Of a stretch of DNA of 32,504 nucleotides, positions 1-6,350 are shown piece by piece (position 1 is the stretch's first letter; each line of letters opens with the position of its first letter). The stretch is from Lachnospiraceae bacterium. Its GTDB lineage: Bacteria; Bacillota; Clostridia; Lachnospirales; Lachnospiraceae. The position numbers and the translations under genes were made by a program. The stretch lies in the NCBI GenBank assembly GCA_910574185.1, contig CAJSZQ010000039.1:1-32504 (forward strand). Reading direction: 5' to 3'. Below the pieces are notes generated by a model. The model was not told the origin of the DNA. It ran no database searches and worked only from the letters and a program-made list of their open reading frames with translations.

Positions 1-34
1 ATATTTTCAGTACAACTATATCTTGTATCTTATA

Positions 35-129
35 GATGGCCCCCAAGCATTAAAATCAGGACGGATTTTGGGTGGCTCTCAAGCTTTAAATTGGTGGCTC
101 CCAAGCATTAGAATAATCAGAACTGTTAC
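35..129. mobile_element. Possible insertion-sequence end with three direct repeats
   Basis: Three imperfect copies of a roughly 20-bp unit, consensus GGTGGCTCCCAAGCATTAAA, start near 35, 70 and 92. On the reverse strand the stretch begins TGTAACAGTTCTGATTAT at 129. Clusters of short repeats internal to a TG-starting tip are typical of the ends of IS21-type elements, so this may be one end of an insertion whose transposase genes lie beyond the left edge. No transposase is visible here, so the assignment is inference. It ends about 30 bp before the -35 box of the next gene. Confidence 0.35.
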
Positions 130-158
130 ATTTTAAGCGGAAAAATAGTAAAAAATAA

Positions 159-187
159 TTGACAAAAAAATAACGAAGTGATATTAT
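159..187 (+). promoter_or_regulatory. Sigma-A promoter of the HPr/D-lactate dehydrogenase gene
   Basis: TTGACA at 159-164 and TATTAT at 182-187 are separated by 17 bp, a near-consensus housekeeping promoter. Transcription should begin near 194, giving a leader of about 65 nt. The leader contains a small hairpin (GTCTGGC near 219, GCCGGAC near 237) just before the ribosome binding site. Confidence 0.8.
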
Positions 188-192
188 CGACT

Positions 193-210
193 TGGTTATA
201 AATTTAACAA
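193..210. promoter_or_regulatory. Candidate Rex operator overlapping the transcription start
   Basis: TGGTTATAAATTTAACAA matches 12 of the 14 defined positions of the Rex consensus TTGTTAA-N4-TTAACAA, with a perfect right half-site. It begins at the predicted transcription start. Rex is the NADH-sensing repressor of fermentation genes, including lactate dehydrogenases, in Firmicutes, so binding here would release the gene when the NADH/NAD ratio rises. The match is seen; the regulation is inference. Confidence 0.45.
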
Positions 211-258
211 AGTGTTTTATGTCTGGCAAAAACAGCGCCGGACAGGAAAGGAAGTATC

Positions 259-1551
259 ATGAAAGAAATCGTATTTGTTGTAACAAACCCTCGTGGAGTT
301 CATGCACGTCCATGCGCTCTGTTGGCTCAGAGCTGCGTGGCCTATAGCAGTATTGTGACTGTAAATGCGAACGGGAAAACGGCAGACGGAAGAAATGTAT
401 TGGAGCTTCTGGAACTGGCAGTAAAGAAGGGGGATACACTGACGATTCAGATAACAGGCCAGGATGAAGAGCAGGCGAAGGAAGCTCTTGAAGAGGTGTT
501 GAAGGGAGAATTTAATGAGAAAAAAGAAGTAAATCTGCTTAAGATTGCATTCTTTGGAACGAAAGACTATGACAGAACTTTCTTTAGTGAACTGGTTCGG
601 GATAAGGGAGAAGGGACTTATAATTCGGATATCCGGTATTTCAGTTCCAATATGGGACCTGAGACGGTGAATCTGGCAGAAGGATTCGACGCAGTCTGTG
701 TGTTTGTAAATGATAATGTGTCCAGACCTGTTGTCGAAAAGCTGCATAAGTATGGAGTCCGGCTGATTCTGTTGCGCTGCGCCGGATTTAACAATGTAGA
801 TCTGGAGGCTGCGAGGGACTGTGGTATTACGGTGTTGCGTGTACCGGCCTACTCTCCCTATGCAGTAGCAGAGCATGCCATGGCGATTCTGCAGGAGGCT
901 AACCGCCATCTGCACAAGGCGTATAATAAAGTAAAAGAAAATAATTTTGCCCTGAGCGGTCTGCTTGGACTTGACCTTCACAATAAAGTGGCCGGTATTG
1001 TAGGTACTGGGAAAATCGGGGTCTGCATGGCAAGAATATGTAAAGGATATGGTATGACTGTATTGGGATGGGATGCATATCCGAATCATGAGCTGCAGGA
1101 GGAAGGACTTCTTACCTATGTGGAGAAAGAGGAACTGTTTGAGAGGGCGGATCTGATTTCGCTTCACGCTCCGCTGTTTCCGAGTACCCGCCATATTATC
1201 AATGAGAAAAGTATTGCCAGGATGAAAGACATGGTGATGCTGGTAAATACGGCAAGAGGAGGTCTGATTGATACGGAAGCCCTGATTAATGCTCTGAAGA
1301 AAGGAAAATTCCATGCGGTTGCCCTGGACGTATATGAGGGAGAAGACGATAATGTGTATACAGACCGAAGCGACAAAGCTATTACGGACGATATTACAGC
1401 CCGTCTTTTGATGTTCCCGCAGGTAGTTCTGACCAGCCATCAGGCTTTCTTTACCAGAGAAGCTCTGCAGGCAATCGCAGTTGTAACGATGGAAAACGCC
1501 CGTAACTTTAATGAGGGAAATGATTATGGAAATGCGGAGATAAAGGCATGA
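259..1551 (+). CDS. HPr phosphocarrier domain fused to D-lactate dehydrogenase-type 2-hydroxyacid dehydrogenase
   Basis: 430 aa, cytoplasmic, with two domains. Residues 1-88 align without gaps to HPr of the sugar phosphotransferase system: the GVHARP motif puts the phosphorylatable histidine at His15, beside Arg17. The regulatory Ser46 position is Asn46. Residues 93-430 are an NAD-dependent D-2-hydroxyacid dehydrogenase with the GTGKIG dinucleotide motif (249-254) and the catalytic set Arg333, Glu362, His394, whose spacing (29 and 32) is that of classical D-lactate dehydrogenases. It should reduce pyruvate to D-lactate with NADH. A lactate permease follows 49 bp downstream, supporting lactate as product. 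The ATG follows AGGAAAGGAAG. What the HPr part does is unknown; PTS-dependent control of the dehydrogenase is the obvious inference. Single-domain HPr is about 88 aa and D-LDH about 330 aa, so both parts look complete. Confidence 0.88.
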   Translation: MKEIVFVVTNPRGVHARPCALLAQSCVAYSSIVTVNANGKTADGRNVLELLELAVKKGDTLTIQITGQDEEQAKEALEEVLKGEFNEKKEVNLLKIAFFGTKDYDRTFFSELVRDKGEGTYNSDIRYFSSNMGPETVNLAEGFDAVCVFVNDNVSRPVVEKLHKYGVRLILLRCAGFNNVDLEAARDCGITVLRVPAYSPYAVAEHAMAILQEANRHLHKAYNKVKENNFALSGLLGLDLHNKVAGIVGTGKIGVCMARICKGYGMTVLGWDAYPNHELQEEGLLTYVEKEELFERADLISLHAPLFPSTRHIINEKSIARMKDMVMLVNTARGGLIDTEALINALKKGKFHAVALDVYEGEDDNVYTDRSDKAITDDITARLLMFPQVVLTSHQAFFTREALQAIAVVTMENARNFNEGNDYGNAEIKA

Positions 1552-1600
1552 TGCAGTCGATACAGTTGGCGGCCCGATTCGGGAAGGAGAGGGAGAAAAG

Positions 1601-3148
1601 GTGTTATTATTAAAATTTATTATTGCAATGCTGCCGATTATCTGGCTGATTGCTGCCTTAAGCGGGCTTAAGATGGCCGGGCACAAGGCCTGTGCTGTGG
1701 CTCTTCTGATAACCATGACGCTGGCAGTCGGATTCTGGAAATCAGACCCTCTAAGCGCGGTGACAGCGGTATTGGAGGGAACCTTAAATGCGCTGTGGCC
1801 AATCTGCCTGGTTATTATAGCGGCTCTGTTCACTTATAATCTGATGCTGCGAACCGGAGCAATGGAGCTGGTTAAGAAAATGCTGATGGGGGTATCTCGG
1901 GATAAGCGTGTACTGGCTCTGTTGATAGGCTGGGGATTCGGAAATTTCATGGAAGGGATGGCCGGTTTCGGTACGGCTGTCGCCATACCGGCTTCGATGC
2001 TGGTGGGAATCGGGCTGAATCCTGTCAGCGCGGTACTTGGTTGTCTGGTTGTAAATTCAACGCCGACAGCCTTTGGTTCGGTAGGGGTTCCTACTGTTAC
2101 GCTTTCATCTGTAACTGGACTGGAGACGCTTGCTCTGTCCGGAAATGCTGCAGTGATTCAACTGATTTTGACGTGTATTTCCCCTTTTTTGCTGGTGTGT
2201 ATTTGTGGAAATGGAATCAAAGCATTAAAGGGAATGATTCCGGTTACGATTATTTCGGCGTTTTCTTTTACTATACCCTGGTTTTTTACAGCAAAGTTTA
2301 TTGGACCGGAGCTTCCGAATATTGTCGGCTCTATCTGCTCTATGGGAGCGATTATTGCCGCGGCTAAGATGTTCAACATGGATACGGATTCCGAGTATGC
2401 GGTTCTGGTTTCAGGGGAAAGCAAAGGGGAAGAGTTGATATCGGCCAGAGAAGGATTAAAGGCCTGGAGCTCTTTTATTCTGATTTTTCTTTTTCTGATG
2501 CTGACTTCCACTCTATGTCCTCCGATTCATGACGCTATTGCGGGAATTAAGAGTACGGTTACTGTGTATGTGGGAGAAGGTGGAAATGCGTTAAGTTTTA
2601 GCTGGATTAATACGCCGGGAGTGATGATTTTCCTTGCGGGAATTTTGGGAGGATTGCTCCAGGGGGCCGGCGTTAAAGACATGACCGAAATACTTGCAGA
2701 AACGTTGAAGAAATACTGGAAGACCGTTCTCACGATTTGTGCCGTAATGTCAACGGCAAAAATTATGAGTTACAGTGGAATGATTTCGGATATTGCAGGA
2801 TTCTTAGTAGCGGCGGCGGGGCCTTTCTATCCATTGATTGCTCCGTTAATCGGAGCGCTGGGAGGATTTGTTACCGGTTCGGGAACGTCAACCTGCGTAC
2901 TGTTCGGAGGGCTGCAGAGCGAGACGGCGCAGGCGCTGGGGCTCGATGCGATGTGGATGGCTTCCGCGAATGTTATGGGAGCGGGAATCGGCAAGATGAT
3001 TTGTCCTCAGAGTATTGCAATCGGCACAGGCGCAATCAATGCGATGGGCTCGGAGAGCAGGATATTAAGCGCAGTATTTAAATATTTTCTTTTCTATGTA
3101 GCGGCATCAGGGATTATTTGTTATGTAGGCGTACTGGTTTGCTCATAA
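1601..3148 (+). CDS. lctP: Lactate permease family transporter
   Basis: 515 aa, hydrophobic throughout, with roughly a dozen membrane segments. It matches the LctP/LldP lactate permease family, including the glycine-rich GFGTAVAIPASMLVGIGL-like stretch near residues 125-145 and a similar GGFVTGSGTST stretch in the second half. The family moves lactate (and glycolate) with protons across the cytoplasmic membrane. Placement directly after a D-lactate dehydrogenase suggests export of fermentation lactate or its reuptake. The start is GTG at 1601, preceded by GGAAGGAGA. The two genes are 49 bp apart with no terminator between, so they are probably co-transcribed. The TAA stop lies within the first bases of a 32-bp hairpin repeat (3146-3177), so insertion of that repeat may have set the present C-terminus. 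Confidence 0.88.
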   Translation: MLLLKFIIAMLPIIWLIAALSGLKMAGHKACAVALLITMTLAVGFWKSDPLSAVTAVLEGTLNALWPICLVIIAALFTYNLMLRTGAMELVKKMLMGVSRDKRVLALLIGWGFGNFMEGMAGFGTAVAIPASMLVGIGLNPVSAVLGCLVVNSTPTAFGSVGVPTVTLSSVTGLETLALSGNAAVIQLILTCISPFLLVCICGNGIKALKGMIPVTIISAFSFTIPWFFTAKFIGPELPNIVGSICSMGAIIAAAKMFNMDTDSEYAVLVSGESKGEELISAREGLKAWSSFILIFLFLMLTSTLCPPIHDAIAGIKSTVTVYVGEGGNALSFSWINTPGVMIFLAGILGGLLQGAGVKDMTEILAETLKKYWKTVLTICAVMSTAKIMSYSGMISDIAGFLVAAAGPFYPLIAPLIGALGGFVTGSGTSTCVLFGGLQSETAQALGLDAMWMASANVMGAGIGKMICPQSIAIGTGAINAMGSESRILSAVFKYFLFYVAASGIICYVGVLVCS

Positions 3149-3177
3149 ACAGTGAAGCCGGAAGGCTGAACCGTTAC
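3146..3177 (+). repeat. 32-bp mini hairpin repeat, diverged copy
   Basis: An imperfect palindrome with arms ACAGTGAAGCC and GGCTGAACCGTTAC around GGAA. The same 32-bp unit occurs at 4042-4073 and, inverted, at 30545-30576, where it ends in clean GTAACAG/CTGTTAC. In those two places it is one end of a longer element; here it stands alone. Its first three bases are the lctP stop codon. Confidence 0.75.
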
Positions 3178-3180
3178 GAA

Positions 3181-3435
3181 AAGGTGTTGTTACAGTTCAC
3201 AGGTCATTTGGTAAACAGCGGGTTGAATCAGGAGCATGTCTCAAAGCAGACAATTCAGGAGTGTTTTTCATGGAATTGAAATAACAGCTTATGCAGACTT
3301 AGACGCGAAGGCTTTCCTGAGCGGCTTAGTCTGCGTTAGCTGATAGTTCAATGGAATGTTACTCCGTCTGCTTTGAGACATGTTCCTGATTCAACCCGCG
3401 TCCGGCAGGCGACGTGTGAACAGTAATAAGGTGTT
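3181..3435 (+). repeat. 239-bp palindromic element (type C, copy 1) with 8-bp flanking direct repeats
   Basis: The element spans 3189-3427 and is bordered by AAGGTGTT on both sides (3181-3188, 3428-3435), consistent with a target-site duplication. Ends are GTTACAGTTCACA and, inverted, ATTACTGTTCACA. Arms 3218-3251 and 3366-3399 pair over 34 bp with a single G-T wobble. Inside are shorter helices (GGAGT/ACTCC, ATTGAA/TTCAAT, AGCT/AGCT, GCAGACT/AGTCTGC) and an apical hairpin GCGAAGGCTTTCCTGAGC that can form tandem G-A pairs. The copies at 8736-8974 and 30676-30914 are the same length and keep the pairing where the bases differ. No open reading frame of note. It fills most of the lctP-rpmB gap. 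Confidence 0.85.
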
Positions 3436-3465
3436 ATGAAAAATTCAATAAATGGAAAATATCTC

Positions 3466-3494
3466 TTGCAATTTGTACATACTTCTGATACAAT
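3466..3494 (+). promoter_or_regulatory. Promoter of rpmB
   Basis: TTGCAA (3466-3471), a 17-bp spacer, then TACAAT (3489-3494). It lies just downstream of the palindromic element, giving a 5' leader of about 50 nt before the rpmB start. Confidence 0.65.
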
Positions 3495-3550
3495 CAATTA
3501 TGTTGTGGGTCTGGAGAACAGACTATTTCGGAGTGTTAGGAGGTGCAGTC

Positions 3551-3739
3551 ATGGCTAGATGTGCTATTTGTGATAAGGGTGCTCACTTTGGAAATAATGT
3601 AAGTCACTCACATAGAAAGACACCCAAAATGTGGAAATCAAATGTTAAATCAGTTCGGGTAAAGACTGAGGGCGGAGCTACAAAGAGAATGTATGTATGT
3701 ACTTCTTGTTTGAGATCTGGAAAAGTTGAGCGTGCATAA
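3551..3739 (+). CDS. rpmB: 50S ribosomal protein L28
   Basis: 62 aa, the usual length for bL28. It begins MARCAICDKG and carries two Cys pairs (CxxC at residues 4-7 and near 53-56), so it is the zinc-binding form of the protein. The N-terminal SHRKTPK-like basic segment and the VRVKTEGG strand are typical. The ATG at 3551 follows a strong AGGAGGTG ribosome binding site; an in-frame start 99 bp upstream would lie ahead of the promoter -35 box and is not credible. It is transcribed alone, with its own promoter and a terminator 16 bp after the stop. The order rpmB, yloU, fakA, recG matches the Bacillus neighbourhood. Confidence 0.96.
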   Translation: MARCAICDKGAHFGNNVSHSHRKTPKMWKSNVKSVRVKTEGGATKRMYVCTSCLRSGKVERA

Positions 3740-3754
3740 TATGGGAAATAAAGG

Positions 3755-3787
3755 CCTGAGTTCTTATGGATTCAGGTTCTTTTTTTG
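3755..3787 (+). terminator. Rho-independent terminator after rpmB
   Basis: Stem CCTGAGT / ATTCAGG (one G-U pair) with an 8-nt loop, followed by TTCTTTTTTT. Confidence 0.8.
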
Positions 3788-3929
3788 TATGCAGCAGTTC
3801 AGACACGTTGTCCTGTTATATGCAATAATCCATGTAAAATTGCTTTGCGATGGAATTTTACACTCCTAAATCACTTTCTTACAGTCAGTGTAACCTGTTT
3901 GATTTGTCATTTTGTTTTGTCAAATGTTA
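3788..3929. other. Intergenic stretch with no recognised gene
   Basis: AT-rich, between the rpmB terminator and a palindromic repeat. It holds an 8-bp perfect inverted repeat, GTAAAATT near 3835 and AATTTTAC near 3855, without a T-run, and a weaker ATTTG/CAAAT pair near 3900. I see no coding signal. Confidence 0.4.
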
Positions 3930-4073
3930 GTAACAGTTCAGCCTGCAACTGCGCATTTGCTGCGCAGTTAGCAGCCAATGAACCTGAGTAGCCAGGAATC
4001 CGCCCCTTTGCCGCAGGCGAACTTTAAAATAGGCGGATTCCGTAACAGTGAAGCCGGAAGGCTGAACTGTTAC
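3930..4073 (+). repeat. 144-bp multi-hairpin element (type B, copy 1)
   Basis: Bounded by GTAACAGTTCAGCC on the left and GGCTGAACTGTTAC on the right. Internal hairpins: AACTGCGCA/TGCGCAGTT with loop TTTGC; a 10-bp stem GGAATCCGCC/GGCGGATTCC enclosing CTTTGCCGCAGGCG; and the 32-bp mini hairpin at 4042-4073. An inverted copy occurs at 30545-30675 and a diverged half copy at 6238-6297. No flanking duplication is evident. Confidence 0.8.
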
Positions 4074-4094
4074 AATTCACACAAAAAGAACGGG

Positions 4095-4123
4095 TTGTAA
4101 ATATAAAGAAAACAGAGTATAAT
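4095..4123 (+). promoter_or_regulatory. Promoter of the yloU-fakA operon
   Basis: TTGTAA (4095-4100), a 17-bp spacer and a perfect TATAAT (4118-4123). The start codon of yloU is 66 bp further on. Confidence 0.75.
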
Positions 4124-4188
4124 ACTCATGTTAACTAAATTTTTGATTATTACAGACTGAATTCATAAAGAGAATTGGAGGATATAAT

Positions 4189-4548
4189 ATGAAGGGAAGT
4201 ATGAGTACGGATCATGGCATAATTACAGTAAGCTCTGACGTAATTGCAAAGTATGCCGGTACGGTGGCGGTAGAGTGCTTTGGAATTGTAGGTATGGCGG
4301 CTGTCAATGTGAAGGATGGCATTTATCGTTTGCTGAAGAAAGAGAGACTGACCCATGGAATCCAGGTTTCTATCTCGGATGATAACCGAATCAAAATCAG
4401 TTTTCATGTAATTGTATCTTATGGCGTTAGCATTTCTGCCGTAACGGATAATCTGATTAGCAATGTAAAGTATAAAGTAGAAGAATTTTCCGGGATGCCG
4501 GTGGATAAGATTAAAATATATGTCGAAGGCGTGAGAGTGATCGATTAG
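4189..4548 (+). CDS. yloU: Asp23/Gls24 family protein YloU
   Basis: 119 aa, cytoplasmic, the length of the short YloU branch of the Asp23/Gls24 envelope-stress family. Family features are the N-terminal GIITVSSDVIAKYAG segment, the central VECFGIVGM and the ISFHVIVSYGVSISAV strand. It has no signal peptide or membrane segment. The molecular role is poorly defined; members are linked to cell-envelope homeostasis. GGAGG at 4177-4181 sets the ATG. The next gene, a fatty acid kinase, starts 14 bp after the stop, and this pairing is widely conserved in Firmicutes, so the two are one transcription unit. Confidence 0.9.
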   Translation: MKGSMSTDHGIITVSSDVIAKYAGTVAVECFGIVGMAAVNVKDGIYRLLKKERLTHGIQVSISDDNRIKISFHVIVSYGVSISAVTDNLISNVKYKVEEFSGMPVDKIKIYVEGVRVID

Positions 4549-4562
4549 TTTAAGGAGGACCT

Positions 4563-6233
4563 TTGAAAGTGGCTACAAAGACGATTAATGCGGATATGCT
4601 TGCTAAAATGTTTTTGGCGGGCGCACAGAATATCGAGGCGAAGAAGGAATATATTAATGAACTGAACGTGTTTCCGGTTCCGGATGGGGATACGGGAACG
4701 AATATGTCAATGACCATTATGTCGGCAGCGAAGGAGGTCACCGCACTGGAACACCCGGATATGAAGACTCTTGCCAAAGCAATTTCATCCGGTTCTTTAC
4801 GCGGCGCCAGAGGTAATTCAGGCGTAATTCTCTCGCAGCTTTTGAGAGGTTTTACCAAAGCGGTAAGAGAAGAGAAAGAGATTGACGTATCGATTCTTGC
4901 AGCTGCCTGTGAACGGGCGAAAGATACGGCCTATAAGGCGGTTATGAAGCCGAAGGAGGGAACGATTCTTACGGTTGCAAGAGGAATTGCCGAGAAGGCC
5001 GAACAGATGCAGATGGAGACGGATGATTTGGAGGTATTTATACCTGCAGTTATTCAGTATGCGGAAGAGGTGCTTGCAAAGACTCCGGAGATGCTTCCGG
5101 TTCTGAAGGAAGCGGGAGTCGTAGATTCCGGCGGACAGGGACTTGTGGAGGTTTTAAAGGGCGCTTATGACGCTTTCCTGGGTAAAGAGGTGGATTATTC
5201 TGCTATTGAAGCCGGAGCGGCGGTTAAGGTAACGAAAGTCTCTGCGGAAGCTGCGGCGGATATCAAGTTTGGATATTGTACAGAATTTATTATTCTTGTG
5301 GAAAAGGAATTTTCGGACAACGATGAACATGAATTCAAAGGTTATCTGGAGTCGATTGGAGATTCTATCGTATGTGTCGCAGATGACGACGTGGTGAAAA
5401 TTCACGTACACACGAACGATCCGGGACTTGCCATTCAAAAGGCGCTGACCTACGGACAGCTTTCCCGCATGAAGATTGATAATATGAGGGAAGAGCATCA
5501 GGAGAAGCTGATTAAGGACGCTGAGAAACTTGCGAAGCAGCAGAAGGAAGAAAAGAAGAAGGCGGAACCGAGAAAGGCTATGGGATTTATTACCGTATCC
5601 ATCGGAGAGGGATTGAATAATATTTTCCGGGAGCTTGGCGCAGATTATATTATTGAAGGCGGCCAGACGATGAATCCAAGTACTGAGGATATGCTGAACG
5701 CTATTGAGCAGGTGAATGCGGATACCATATTTATTCTTCCAAATAATAAGAATATTGTTCTGGCGGCGAACCAGGCAAAGGCACTTGTGGAGGATAAGCA
5801 GATTATTGTGATTCCTACCAAGACAGTTCCACAGGGGATTACGGCGATTATAAACTTTATGCCGGATGCGGATGCCGCCGCCAATGAGGAGGCTATGCTG
5901 GAGAATATTCAGAATGTGAAGACCGGGCAGGTTACCTATGCGGTTCGGGATACGAAGATTGACGATAAGGAGATTCATGAAGGTAATATCATGGGTATCG
6001 GAGATGCGGGAATCCTTGCAGTAGGCTCTGATATTCATGAGACTGCCAAGGAGATGCTTGCAGCTTTGGTAGATGAGGAATCTGAGTTAATCAGTATCTA
6101 TTACGGCGCTGAGGTGGAAGAAGAGGAAGCAGCCGAATTTGCGGCAGAGATTGAAGAACTTTACCCGGACATGGATGTTGACGCACAGTTCGGCGGGCAG
6201 CCAATTTATTATTACGTACTTGCGGTAGAATAA
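4563..6233 (+). CDS. fakA: Fatty acid kinase catalytic subunit FakA (DAK/DhaL and DegV-associated domains, YloV)
   Basis: 556 aa. The N-terminal DhaL nucleotide-binding domain (about 1-200) has the metal-binding aspartates in PDGDTGTN (Asp41, Asp43) and the SLRGARGNSGVILSQ loop. The middle domain has Cys239, His281 and His283, which correspond to the zinc site described in Staphylococcus FakA. The C-terminal part (about 340-556) is the FakB-interacting domain. Together with a DegV-type FakB lipid carrier (not in this window) it makes acyl-phosphate from free fatty acid and ATP for phospholipid synthesis. The start is uncertain: TTG at 4563 is 4 nt after AAGGAGG, while GTG at 4569 is 10 nt after it; I keep TTG. 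A linker around 330-350 is rich in Lys and Glu. Confidence 0.92.
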   Translation: MKVATKTINADMLAKMFLAGAQNIEAKKEYINELNVFPVPDGDTGTNMSMTIMSAAKEVTALEHPDMKTLAKAISSGSLRGARGNSGVILSQLLRGFTKAVREEKEIDVSILAAACERAKDTAYKAVMKPKEGTILTVARGIAEKAEQMQMETDDLEVFIPAVIQYAEEVLAKTPEMLPVLKEAGVVDSGGQGLVEVLKGAYDAFLGKEVDYSAIEAGAAVKVTKVSAEAAADIKFGYCTEFIILVEKEFSDNDEHEFKGYLESIGDSIVCVADDDVVKIHVHTNDPGLAIQKALTYGQLSRMKIDNMREEHQEKLIKDAEKLAKQQKEEKKKAEPRKAMGFITVSIGEGLNNIFRELGADYIIEGGQTMNPSTEDMLNAIEQVNADTIFILPNNKNIVLAANQAKALVEDKQIIVIPTKTVPQGITAIINFMPDADAAANEEAMLENIQNVKTGQVTYAVRDTKIDDKEIHEGNIMGIGDAGILAVGSDIHETAKEMLAALVDEESELISIYYGAEVEEEEAAEFAAEIEELYPDMDVDAQFGGQPIYYYVLAVE

Positions 6234-6237
6234 AGAA

Positions 6238-6297
6238 GCAACAGTTCAGCCTGCAGCTGCGCGCTTGCCGCGCGGTTAGCAGCCAGGGAAGTGTTAC
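6238..6297 (+). repeat. 60-bp hairpin repeat (type B, partial, copy 3)
   Basis: Matches the left half of the 3930-4073 element: AACAGTTCAGCCTGC, then stem AGCTGCGCG/CGCGCGGTT with loop CTTGC, then TTAGCAGCC, ending in GTGTTAC. Relative to copy 1 an A-T pair at the top of the stem is replaced by G-C and two others become wobbles, so pairing is retained. It lies between fakA and recG and may take the place of a terminator or leader. Confidence 0.65.
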
Positions 6298-6350
6298 AGA
6301 AAGAATACCATCCGCGGATGAATATTGAACAAAATGGGATTGTAGCAATC

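Noticed and set aside
35..114. The three left-edge repeats as a CRISPR array
   Set aside because: The repeats are imperfect and spaced irregularly (about 35 and 22 bp), leaving almost no spacer between the last two.
217..1833. A 538-codon open frame on the - strand opposite the HPr/D-LDH gene and the start of lctP
   Set aside because: It is antisense to two convincing genes, has no recognisable domain and an odd composition; it is a by-product of codon bias in the real genes.
3189..3427. The 239-bp elements as REP/RAYT sequences
   Set aside because: No GTAG-type tetranucleotide at the hairpin base and no IS200-like transposase in the window; the size is also much greater than REPs.
3785..3991. 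A 68-codon + strand frame after the rpmB terminator
   Set aside because: It starts in the terminator T-run, has no ribosome binding site and reads into a palindromic repeat.
5154..6038. A 294-codon - strand frame opposite fakA
   Set aside because: It lies wholly antisense to a full-length FakA with intact motifs and has no ribosome binding site or family resemblance.
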